Made by a program: the position numbers and the translations under genes
From: CAYZJD01 sp964478455
GTDB taxonomy: Bacteria; Acidobacteriota; Terriglobia; Bryobacterales; Bryobacteraceae
Reading direction: 5' to 3'
DNA: 19,697 nt
Assembly (NCBI GenBank): GCA_964478455.1
Contig: CAYZJD010000038.1
Location: 1 to 19,697, forward strand
The notes under the pieces: model-generated
Database searches by the model: none
Told to the model about the DNA's origin: nothing
Seen by the model: the letters and a program-made list of their open reading frames with translations, nothing else
Part shown: positions 7,921 through 14,522 of the stretch, in pieces
How positions within the stretch are numbered: the first letter of the stretch is position 1
Layout: each line of letters starts with the position of its first letter

Positions 7921-8801
7921 GCGCGGCGATGAACGATCAGGTCCGCCAGTTCTCTGAGCCGCCCGGCCCTGTCGCCGAACATGTCCACTGCAAGGCGAGC
8001 CTTGGCGAGTTCCTCCTCGGCCATGCGGTGCGACGCTTCCCGGCCGTACACCGCCGGGAACGTGATCTTGTGCTGGGCCGCGTCCTTGCCGGCGGTCTTG
8101 CCCAGCGCCGCCGAGGACTCCTCCACGTCCAGAAGATCGTCCACGATCTGGAAAGCGAGACCCACGTGCTCACCGTACCGGGAGAGCGCGCACAGTTCTT
8201 CCTCCGATGCGCCGGCGTAGATGGCTCCGATGCGCACGCTCGCGCGGATGAGCGCTCCCGTCTTGGCGCGGTGGATCCGGTCCAGCAGTTGCGAGTCCGG
8301 CGTCTTCTTCTCGCCTTCCAGGTCCTCTACCTGCCCGGCCACCATGCCGTGCGGCGTCCCGGCGGCCCGCGCCAGCTCGAGGATCATCCGGACCTTCCGT
8401 TCGCTCGCCGGATACTCCATCTCCGCCAGGACCCGGAAAGCCAGTGTGAGCAGCGCGTCGCCGGCCAGAATCGCCATCGCCTCGCCGAACATCTTGTGGC
8501 AGGTGGGCTTGCCGCGCCGTACGTCGTCGTTGTCGAGCGCCGGCAGGTCGTCGTGAATCAGCGAGTAAGTGTGTACCAGCTCGAGCGCGCAGGCCGCCGT
8601 CTCTACTCCCTCCGTCCGCTCCGACACCGCGTGCGCGGCCGCCATGCACAGGATCGGCCGGATGCGTTTGCCCCCGGCGAACAGGCTGTAGCGCATCGCT
8701 CGGTGAATCACCTCGGGCGGCGCCGTCTCCGGCGGCAGCCAGCGATCCAATGTGGCGTCGATGAGCTGCTGCTGCTGGCTCAGGTACTCGCGAAGATTCA
8801 T
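7917..8801 (-). CDS. ispA: Polyprenyl (farnesyl/geranylgeranyl) diphosphate synthase
   Basis: The 294-residue enzyme condenses dimethylallyl or geranyl diphosphate with isopentenyl diphosphate to make short-chain isoprenoid precursors. The first aspartate-rich motif is Asp84-Asp85-x4-Asp90, the DDx4D form of bacterial FPP synthases. The second is Asp221-Asp222-x2-Asp225 (FQIVDDLLD). FAGGKRIRP and GKTAGKDAAQHKITFP are further signatures. Product length (C15 or C20) cannot be fixed from sequence alone. The start overlaps the xseB stop by 4 nt, and the stop overlaps tlyA by 4 nt. The dxs gene that often sits between ispA and tlyA is absent here. Confidence 0.93.
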   Translation of the reverse strand: MNLREYLSQQQQLIDATLDRWLPPETAPPEVIHRAMRYSLFAGGKRIRPILCMAAAHAVSERTEGVETAACALELVHTYSLIHDDLPALDNDDVRRGKPTCHKMFGEAMAILAGDALLTLAFRVLAEMEYPASERKVRMILELARAAGTPHGMVAGQVEDLEGEKKTPDSQLLDRIHRAKTGALIRASVRIGAIYAGASEEELCALSRYGEHVGLAFQIVDDLLDVEESSAALGKTAGKDAAQHKITFPAVYGREASHRMAEEELAKARLAVDMFGDRAGRLRELADLIVHRRA

Positions 8802-9049
8802 CCGTTCCTGGATGGGAAGGGCTCGGCCTGCCTTTTTCCATCCCTCTTCATCAGGATCTCGACCCGCGTTTCGGCGGCCTCCAGTTGCTTGCGGCAGGAG
8901 TCGCTGAGCTGGATGCCTTTCTCAAAGAGGTCGAGCGCGCGTTCCAGCGGCAGGTCGCCACTTTCGAGCTCTTTCACCACCCGCTCCAGCTCTTGCAGGC
9001 TGGCTTCGAGGCTCTCCAGGGGCTTGTCGGGCTCCGGCTTGTCGGGCAT
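8798..9049 (-). CDS. xseB: Exodeoxyribonuclease VII small subunit
   Basis: The 83-residue protein matches XseB: a short helical hairpin with LESLEASLQELERVVKELE, then ESGDLPLERALDLFEKGI and a C-terminal charged helix. XseB binds the large subunit XseA in the nuclease that degrades single-stranded DNA; xseA is not in the window. It is the first gene of the operon xseB-ispA-tlyA-nadK-symporter. No clear ribosome site precedes the ATG at 9049, and a -10-like box ends 6 nt before it, so a leaderless transcript is possible. Confidence 0.92.
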   Translation of the reverse strand: MPDKPEPDKPLESLEASLQELERVVKELESGDLPLERALDLFEKGIQLSDSCRKQLEAAETRVEILMKRDGKRQAEPFPSRNG

Positions 9050-9055
9050 CGCTTC

Positions 9056-9083
9056 ATTCTAGCCCGGCCAATAGCGGACGCAA
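9056..9083 (-). promoter_or_regulatory. Candidate promoter of the xseB operon
   Basis: On the minus strand TTGCGT (9083-9078) and TAGAAT (9061-9056) are 16 bp apart. The -10 box ends 6 nt before the xseB ATG, so the first transcribed base would be at or next to the A of the ATG. This is a prediction from two hexamers only. Confidence 0.35.
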
Positions 9084-9105
9084 GCGACGATGGCTTGCGC
9101 ATGCA

Positions 9106-9227
9106 GGATTCGGTGACACTCGCGAAAGTCAAAATCGGTGACAGGCAACGTTGTCCACGCGCGAAAGCAGTGTCTCGTTGACTGAGCTGAGCGTGCGCTT
9201 GGGACAGCGAAGCCTGCCACCGAATCC
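9106..9227. repeat. Structured non-coding element bounded by a 13-bp imperfect inverted repeat
   Basis: GGATTCGGTGACA (9106-9118) and TGCCACCGAATCC (9215-9227) are inverted with one mismatch. Inside, TCGGTGACA recurs at 9110-9118 and 9135-9143, and CGCGAAAG at 9121-9128 and 9160-9167, so the left part holds two diverged copies of one module. The central CAACGTTG (9146-9153) is a perfect palindrome. The element fills the gap between xseB and the upstream ATPase gene and ends at that gene's stop codon. It resembles a miniature or REP-type element; that identity is inference. Confidence 0.55.
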
Positions 9228-10429
9228 TACGTGGCGCTTTTCTTGCCGGAGGGCAACAGCGAGTAGCCGGCGGGGAGGATGGAGAAATACTCGACGAAGC
9301 GGCGCTTTTGGTTCAGGGCTTCCGGTTTGCCGAGGAGCGATCCAGCCAGGTCGCGGAACCGCCTGCCAAGCTGGGTAGAGCGCTCGACCGGCTTGCCCGC
9401 GGCCACCGATTTCTGAATGGCCTCGTAATCGTTGGGGAGTTCCTGGAAGACAGGCGCGCCCAGCAGTTGCTCGATCTCGGCAGTTTTCACCACGGACCGC
9501 TTGTGCGCGCGATTGAGCAGCACGCTGACGCGGTCGCCCAGCTCGATCGACCGCAGGAAGGCGAGCTTCTCGCGGGCCAGGTGCAGCGCCGGCAGCTCCG
9601 CCGTCGTCACCAGCAGGATGCGCTTGGATTCGTTCATCAGCTCGATCGAGTATCTTTCGAGGTTGCCCGACAGGTCGGCACAGATCGCGGTGTAGTTGCG
9701 CCGCGCGTATTCCAGCAGGTAGCGGATCTGGACCGGCTCAATGCGGAAGCCGACATTGATCCTGCCGGAAGGGATCACGTCCAGCCGCCCCGCTCGCGAG
9801 ACCAACTGCGGCCAGAGGTTGTCGTCCAGCTTGGAGGCGTGCTCGGCGGCGTGCGCGAGCGTGTAAGGATTCTCGAGTTTCAGCAAGAAGCCGATGAGGC
9901 CGCTGTTGAGGTCGAAGTCCGCGAGCAGGACGCGCGCGCCGGCGTGGTCGCAGAGCGCGACGCTTGTGTTCAGAGCAACGGTGGAAGCGCCCACGCCCGG
10001 CTTGGCCGGCAGAAACGTGAAAACGGCGTCGGTGGTTTCCGGTTGCGGCTGGTTCCGGCCGGCCAGCTCCTGAATGCGTGAGATTGCCTCACGCAGAGCC
10101 TGTGTCTGAAACGGTGGGTGGAGGAACTCCCTCACCCCTGCCCGCATGACTTCCAGGAGGAGTTCGGTGGGGCAGGCGTCATGGATGGCCGCGATCTGTA
10201 CACCCGGCGCGTTCAACTCCACTGCCCGGGCGACCGCGACCGCGTCCTGGAGCGAAGACAGGCTTACGAAGACGACCTGTGGCGCGCTTGAGCGCAGCAG
10301 CCGCGCCAGTTCTGACGGCGCCGGATAGCGGTCCAGTCTTCGCCAGACGGCCACAGCGCCGGTTTTCTCCAGCGCGGCCTCGAGTTGCTCGGCCAGCGCC
10401 CGGTCGGGGCAAATCACCAGTGCCCGCAG
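9227..10429 (-). CDS. TadZ/CpaE-like atypical MinD-family ATPase with pseudo-receiver domain
   Basis: The ~400-residue protein pairs an N-terminal receiver-like domain (about 1-120) with a C-terminal MinD/ParA-like domain. In the receiver the usual phospho-Asp strand reads VVFVSLSS, so no phosphorylatable Asp is seen. The P-loop reads AKPGVGASTVALN. The signature first Lys is kept, but the second Walker Lys is Ala, a degeneration beyond the GVGTT form common in TadZ/CpaE proteins. LLADFDLNSG matches the Walker A' strand. TadZ/CpaE proteins position type IV/Tad pili at the cell pole. No other tad gene is nearby. The best start is a CTG at 10429, since LRALVICPDRALAEQL gives a complete first beta strand and AGGAGG lies 8 nt before it. 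The conventional alternative is GTG at 10417. Confidence 0.78.
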   Translation of the reverse strand: MRALVICPDRALAEQLEAALEKTGAVAVWRRLDRYPAPSELARLLRSSAPQVVFVSLSSLQDAVAVARAVELNAPGVQIAAIHDACPTELLLEVMRAGVREFLHPPFQTQALREAISRIQELAGRNQPQPETTDAVFTFLPAKPGVGASTVALNTSVALCDHAGARVLLADFDLNSGLIGFLLKLENPYTLAHAAEHASKLDDNLWPQLVSRAGRLDVIPSGRINVGFRIEPVQIRYLLEYARRNYTAICADLSGNLERYSIELMNESKRILLVTTAELPALHLAREKLAFLRSIELGDRVSVLLNRAHKRSVVKTAEIEQLLGAPVFQELPNDYEAIQKSVAAGKPVERSTQLGRRFRDLAGSLLGKPEALNQKRRFVEYFSILPAGYSLLPSGKKSAT

Positions 10430-10520
10430 AGGTCTCCCCTCCTCTCAGGTCCAGCCTAGGGCAGTCGCGGGAGAGCGACAATCAGCGATAGACCTGCGAA
10501 GGGAAGGGAGAACACCCTGG

Positions 10521-11402
10521 TTAGAACACCAGAAACGGATGGTACAGGTTCGGCAGCTTGAACTCCCCGATGGCCACCAGTTGACCATCCGGCGTCACCG
10601 CCTTCACATACTGCGTGCCGGGACGCGCCCGGAACGGGGAAACGCGGAAATCCCGCCCCTGGCGGATCTGGCTCGCCGTCAGTACATCAACTGGCTCGCA
10701 AGGAAACTCCGGCAGGAGCTGGGCCGCGGGGATCAACGCCTCCGCCAGCCGCTTCTCCGCCGCCAGACGCTCCAGCTCGGGGATCGGACGCGCCTGCTCG
10801 ACCTTGAACTCACCTGAGGTGGTCCGCCGCAATTCTTTTAGGAATGCGCCGCAGGCGAACACCTTCCCAAGATCGTGGGCGATGCTTCGCATGTAAGTGC
10901 CCGCCGAGCAGCGGACGACCAGCCGGGCCTCCGGTCCCTGCACGGAGACGATCTCAATCGAGTGGACCTTCACCTCGACGGGCTTCAGCTCCACCGGCAA
11001 ATTCCTCCGCACCAGCTTGTAAGCCGGCGTTCCGCCGATCTTCTTGGCCGAAACGGGCGGCGGCGTTTGCATCAAGAGCCCCTCGAAAGCCTCGACGGCT
11101 TCCTCCAGCTTCGCGTGCTCCACCGCAGGCTCGGTGACTGGGGAGGTCGGCGTGCCGTCCCGGTCATAGGTGTCCGTCGAATAGCCGAAACGCACGACCG
11201 CGTCGTACGTCTTGTCGCCGCGCATGAGGAATTGCGCGAGCCGGGTGGCCCGGCCGACGACCAGCGGCAGCACCCCTGTCGCCAGCGGGTCCAGCGTGCC
11301 CAGATGGCCCACGCGGCGCGTGCCGGCCAAGCGGCGCAGCTTGTTCACCGCGTCATGCGAGGTCCACCCTTCCGGCTTGTCAACGACAATCACCCCGTCC
11401 AT
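10521..11402 (-). CDS. truB: tRNA pseudouridine(55) synthase
   Basis: The 293-residue enzyme converts U55 in the T-loop of tRNAs to pseudouridine. The N-terminus MDGVIVVDKPEGWTSHD and the catalytic motif GHLGTLDPLATGVLP with nucleophile Asp38 are diagnostic. CSAGTYMRSIAHDLG and the C-terminal PUA-like segment (GTQYVKAVTPDGQLVAIGE) follow in order. The ATG at 11402 is chosen over an in-frame ATG six codons upstream because it begins the conserved region and has GTGGAG a few bases before it. It lies 25 bp after the regulator gene on the same strand. The usual rbfA or infB neighbours are absent. Confidence 0.95.
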   Translation of the reverse strand: MDGVIVVDKPEGWTSHDAVNKLRRLAGTRRVGHLGTLDPLATGVLPLVVGRATRLAQFLMRGDKTYDAVVRFGYSTDTYDRDGTPTSPVTEPAVEHAKLEEAVEAFEGLLMQTPPPVSAKKIGGTPAYKLVRRNLPVELKPVEVKVHSIEIVSVQGPEARLVVRCSAGTYMRSIAHDLGKVFACGAFLKELRRTTSGEFKVEQARPIPELERLAAEKRLAEALIPAAQLLPEFPCEPVDVLTASQIRQGRDFRVSPFRARPGTQYVKAVTPDGQLVAIGEFKLPNLYHPFLVF

Positions 11403-11427
11403 AGAACTCCACTGTAACAAGAGGACA

Positions 11428-13284
11428 CTACGGGAACCGCATGCGCTGAACCAGGTTCTGAAACCTCGGGGCCGAGCGCATGCGGTTCCACCGCGGATCC
11501 GTCTTCAGATTGATCATGCCTTCAGCGCGGCTCTCGTATGCGCCCTCCAACCAGGTCATTGCATGATCTCTCTCGCCCAAGGCTTCGTAAATCAACGCGA
11601 CAGCGTACGGAGACACATACCGGCGACCAGACATGGCCTTGAGTTCATTTAGCATTCGCCGGGCATCTTGGTTTCGGCCCGCGAGTGCGAGCGTGCGTGC
11701 AAGGAAGGCCGCCGTCTCCGGGCTGTCGTCCTGCCGGCGGGCCGTCTCATACTCCGCGATCGCTTTCGCATAGTCGCCTTTGAGCTCATAGCCCACGGCA
11801 AGCCCGATGTGGGCGGGGTGGAAGTTGGGGTCCAGTTCCAGGACCTTTTGCGTCCGCGTGATCACCTCATCGAAGCGGCCGGCCACATACGCAGGAAGCG
11901 CGGCTGTCCAGTTGATCGTCAGCGAGAGAGGATCGAGCTGGCGGGCCCGCTCAAGTTCGGCAGCCGCATCGTCGGGACGGCCCATCATCGCCAGAAAAGC
12001 GCCGTACCAGCCTTGCGCTCCCGCCCAACCGGGGTCCAACTCCAGGGCGCGCTTGAACTCCCGCTCGGCTCCCGCCCAATCCCACTCGTAGAACGCCTTG
12101 ACCACGGCAAGAGACGAATGCGCTTCAGCAAGCGTGCTGTCCAACTCCAGCGCCTTCATCGCAGCGGCCTTCGCTTTTGTCATTGCTTCGCGGGGATCCA
12201 AATGCATGTTAGAAAGGGCATAGTAGGCCTCCGCCATCCCCGCATAAGTGGGCGCATAGTTCGGGTCCTTCTCCGAGGCCGCCTGATACGACTGAAGGGC
12301 CTTGTCAAGGCTCTGTCTGGTCAGGCTGCGGAAATAGTACCTGCCCTTGAGATACGCTTCGTAAGCTTCGGGCGAAGCCGGCCGCGACGACCCTGCTCTT
12401 CTGGCCGCCAGCTTCACGCCGATCTCGCGCGCGACCGACCGAGCCAGGTCCGCCTGCATTTCCAGGACGTCTTGGACTTCGCGGTCGTACGTTTCTGCCC
12501 AAAGATGGGTCTGATCTTTGACCTGAATGAGCTGCACACTGACGCGCACCCTATTACCGGCCCGCCGGGTGCTGCCTTCCAGAACGTATTCGACGCCCAG
12601 CTCGCGTCCGATCTGCGCGATTCCCTTGCGGGATCGCTTGTACTCGATGGCCGACGTCCGCGCAATCACGCCCAGAAGCTCGGGATTGAGGCGGCCCAAT
12701 TGACCGATCATCTCTTCTGTGAGGCCGTCGCTCAGGTACTCCTGGGCAGGGTCGCCACTGAGGTTGTCGAGTGGCAGCACCGCGAGCAGCACGCGTGCTT
12801 GTGGCTGAGAGGCCGGCCGGAACCAATAGCGCCAGCCAGCATACGCGCCCAGAGCCAGCAGCGAGGCGAGGAGAACCACAGTGCGGGCACGGAACCGGGC
12901 CGCTATCCGGGGAGGCGCCGCCAGCTCCGGCGCCGGCTGTGTCCGACGGTCCGGTTTCTCAACTGACCCGATGAACCGGTAACCACGGCGGGGGATGGTC
13001 TCGATGTAGCGAGGGGTCTCCGGGTCGTCGCCCAGAGCAGCGCGGATCTGCTTGATGCAGAAGTTGAGCGACTGGTCGATGTCGATCGGCGCGTCGGCGC
13101 CCCACACCGCCGCCTGGATCTCCTCACGTGTGGCGAGTTGGCCGGGGCGGCTGGCGAGGAATGCAAGAATCCTGGCGGGCTGAGGTTGGAGCTTGATGCG
13201 AAGGCCGGCTTTGCGCAGTTCTCCGGTGTTTAGATCGAAATCGAAGACCCCAAACCGGAGTACGGTCGCCGGGGAATCAGGCAT
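11428..13284 (-). CDS. ToxR/CadC-like winged-helix regulator with TM, TolB-like domain and TPRs
   Basis: The 618-residue protein begins with an OmpR-type winged-helix DNA-binding domain (about 8-108; NTGELRKAG, RPGQLATREEIQAAVWG, IETIPRRGYRFIG). A single transmembrane segment follows (about 134-155). Next comes a TolB/FlgO-like domain (about 164-285; LAVLPLDNLSGDPAQEYLSDG). The rest is a string of TPR repeats to the end (for example AMKALELDSTLAEAHSSLAV and GWAGAQGWYGAFLAMMGRPD). The layout is a one-component transcription factor anchored in the inner membrane, with protein-binding repeats outside the cytoplasm. Targets are unknown; the divergent DinB-like gene is a natural candidate. The start at 13284 has AGGAG 9 nt before it. 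The frame stays open upstream to 13431 but without domain-like sequence. Such architecture is abundant in Acidobacteriota. Confidence 0.85.
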   Translation of the reverse strand: MPDSPATVLRFGVFDFDLNTGELRKAGLRIKLQPQPARILAFLASRPGQLATREEIQAAVWGADAPIDIDQSLNFCIKQIRAALGDDPETPRYIETIPRRGYRFIGSVEKPDRRTQPAPELAAPPRIAARFRARTVVLLASLLALGAYAGWRYWFRPASQPQARVLLAVLPLDNLSGDPAQEYLSDGLTEEMIGQLGRLNPELLGVIARTSAIEYKRSRKGIAQIGRELGVEYVLEGSTRRAGNRVRVSVQLIQVKDQTHLWAETYDREVQDVLEMQADLARSVAREIGVKLAARRAGSSRPASPEAYEAYLKGRYYFRSLTRQSLDKALQSYQAASEKDPNYAPTYAGMAEAYYALSNMHLDPREAMTKAKAAAMKALELDSTLAEAHSSLAVVKAFYEWDWAGAEREFKRALELDPGWAGAQGWYGAFLAMMGRPDDAAAELERARQLDPLSLTINWTAALPAYVAGRFDEVITRTQKVLELDPNFHPAHIGLAVGYELKGDYAKAIAEYETARRQDDSPETAAFLARTLALAGRNQDARRMLNELKAMSGRRYVSPYAVALIYEALGERDHAMTWLEGAYESRAEGMINLKTDPRWNRMRSAPRFQNLVQRMRFP

Positions 13285-13353
13285 GGGCGGCGCTCCTGCC
13301 TCTGATGCCGACGCTTCTGGCCATGGCCGTGCGACCGAACGCAGCCCAGCTAC

Positions 13354-13359
13354 ATTATA
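13354..13359 (-). promoter_or_regulatory. Candidate -10 box of the winged-helix/TPR regulator
   Basis: A consensus TATAAT lies on the minus strand about 70 bp before the regulator start, in the divergent gap. No good -35 hexamer is found at 16-18 bp, so use of this site may need an activator. Confidence 0.35.
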
Positions 13360-13573
13360 GCGGCCCGGATTTACTGGGTCGTCATGTCCCGCAGGACTTC
13401 CCAGCTCATGCGCAGCTATATGCGACGTCACAATTCCTGCGCATCGCGCCAGCCGCTTGCTAACGCGCGCGGCTCGGGATCAGCTTCCGAATGCGCGACC
13501 GTAAGGAAGCGCCTGCGCGCATAACCGCGAGGTTGCGGTATCGTTACGTCCGTGAGGTCTACTCGTGTGACAG

Positions 13574-13580
13574 AAGGAGG
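13574..13580 (+). promoter_or_regulatory. Strong ribosome binding site of the DinB-like gene
   Basis: AAGGAGG ends 5 nt before the ATG at 13586. It is one of the strongest Shine-Dalgarno sequences in the window and fixes that start. Confidence 0.75.
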
Positions 13581-13585
13581 AATTC

Positions 13586-14074
13586 ATGGCCGGTAGTCGC
13601 AATACTCTCGAGAAGACAATCGGCAGCGCCCTGTCGGGAAAGGGTTCCCACGTGGCCACCAAGACCCTCTTCGCAGGACTGGGCTGGAAAGCTGCCGGCG
13701 CCCGGCCCCAGGGCGTCCCACACTCGGTCTTCCAACTGCTAAACCACATGAGCTACTGGCAGGATTGGGTTGTGAAGTGGCTTGACGGAGAGAACCCTCC
13801 GGTTCCAAAGCATGCGTCCGGCGGCTGGCCTGGCAGCGTCGGGCCGGCAAGCGCGAAAGCATGGCAGCAGGCCGTTCGAGACTTCCGGAATGGACTCGCG
13901 AAGCTGGAACGTCAGTCCCGTGAGGCGGACCTCCTGACTAAGCGTGGGAAACACAGCCGGCTGGGAATGCTTCAGGCTCTCGCCTCGCACAACAGCTATC
14001 ACGCCGGGCAGATCGTCATGCTGAGGCAGATCCTGGGAGCCTGGCCGCCTCCCTCAGGCGGACTCACCTGGTAG
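13586..14074 (+). CDS. DinB-fold protein
   Basis: The 162-residue protein has the DinB/YfiT four-helix-bundle pattern. The putative metal triad is His54 (QLLNHMSYWQDW), His135 and His139 (ASHNSYHAGQIVMLRQ), with the family spacing of about 80 residues and then four. Members include metal-dependent thiol transferases and many DNA-damage-induced or uncharacterised proteins; no specific reaction can be assigned. The residues between are rich in Trp and Pro, as is typical. It is divergent from the membrane-bound winged-helix regulator, which may control it (inference). Nothing else follows in the same transcription unit. Confidence 0.82.
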   Translation: MAGSRNTLEKTIGSALSGKGSHVATKTLFAGLGWKAAGARPQGVPHSVFQLLNHMSYWQDWVVKWLDGENPPVPKHASGGWPGSVGPASAKAWQQAVRDFRNGLAKLERQSREADLLTKRGKHSRLGMLQALASHNSYHAGQIVMLRQILGAWPPPSGGLTW

Positions 14075-14242
14075 CTCTCAGGACACCCAAGGGCCGGTTG
14101 CCTCGCGCGACGACGTAGGCGAGTTGATCCTCCGGAACGACCCTGGATCCATCCGCCTGTAGATGGGGTGAGAACTTTCGAACCCTGGCTGTTGGCCGCT
14201 TGCTTTCACTTCCGCGACGATCCTCGCGGCCGTTGCTGATGT

Positions 14243-14307
14243 GGCCGCGGATGAACGCCGATGCGACGAGAGATCCAATCGGCGTTCATCGGCGTCTATC
14301 GGCGGCC
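14243..14307. repeat. Palindromic intergenic repeat (GATGAACGCCGAT type)
   Basis: GATGAACGCCGAT (14250-14262) and ATCGGCGTTCATC (14278-14290) are perfectly inverted around a 15-nt loop. An outer stem GGCCGC (14243-14248) pairs with GCGGCC (14302-14307) across a one-sided bulge that itself repeats the ATCGGCGT theme. From memory, phrases of this kind recur between genes in several GC-rich phyla, which suggests a dispersed element; this is not tested here. Confidence 0.6.
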
Positions 14308-14401
14308 TGGTTGGCTGCAACTCGCTGGGCTGTGCATTTGCGCGAGGAAGTCTAGAGAACACCTCAGCTTTGCTGCTCATGCACCGCTCATGTCACGTCC
14401 A

Positions 14402-14430
14402 TTGACCTCGGCTGGGTCCAAGATGACAAT
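14402..14430 (+). promoter_or_regulatory. Candidate sigma70 promoter for the DUF5916-like gene
   Basis: TTGACC (14402-14407) and GACAAT (14425-14430) are separated by exactly 17 bp. Transcription would start near 14437, leaving an ~86-nt leader with GGGAG 7 nt before the GTG at 14523. Confidence 0.42.
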
Positions 14431-14522
14431 CCTGACTGGAACAGACCAGTGACTGATACAGACTACTCGGTTACCCGGCTACCATTCGGCCGGGGGAGGT
14501 CGGCTGCAACGGGAGACTCCTT

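Larger units (their letters stand above)
13285..13585. other. Divergent intergenic region, regulator / DinB-like gene
   Basis: This 301-bp gap holds the regulator's -10-like box on the minus strand and the DinB-like gene's ribosome site on the plus strand. At 13521-13541 there is a short imperfect inverted repeat (ATAACCGC and GCGGTAT around GAGGTT), a possible operator. I see no coding sequence in it. Confidence 0.5.
14075..14522. other. 448-bp intergenic region
   Basis: I find no convincing gene here. The open frames on both strands lack recognisable domains and good ribosome sites. It holds a palindromic repeat at 14243-14307 and a sigma70-like promoter at 14402-14430. The rest shows nothing recognisable. 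Confidence 0.5.

Noticed and set aside
14165..14190. TTCGAACCC resembling a tRNA T-loop
   Set aside because: The flanking bases do not form a 5-bp T-stem on either strand and no acceptor, D or anticodon arm can be built around it.
14078..14380. Minus-strand open frame of about 100 codons in the 448-bp gap
   Set aside because: No ribosome site, no recognisable domain, and it runs through the palindromic repeat.
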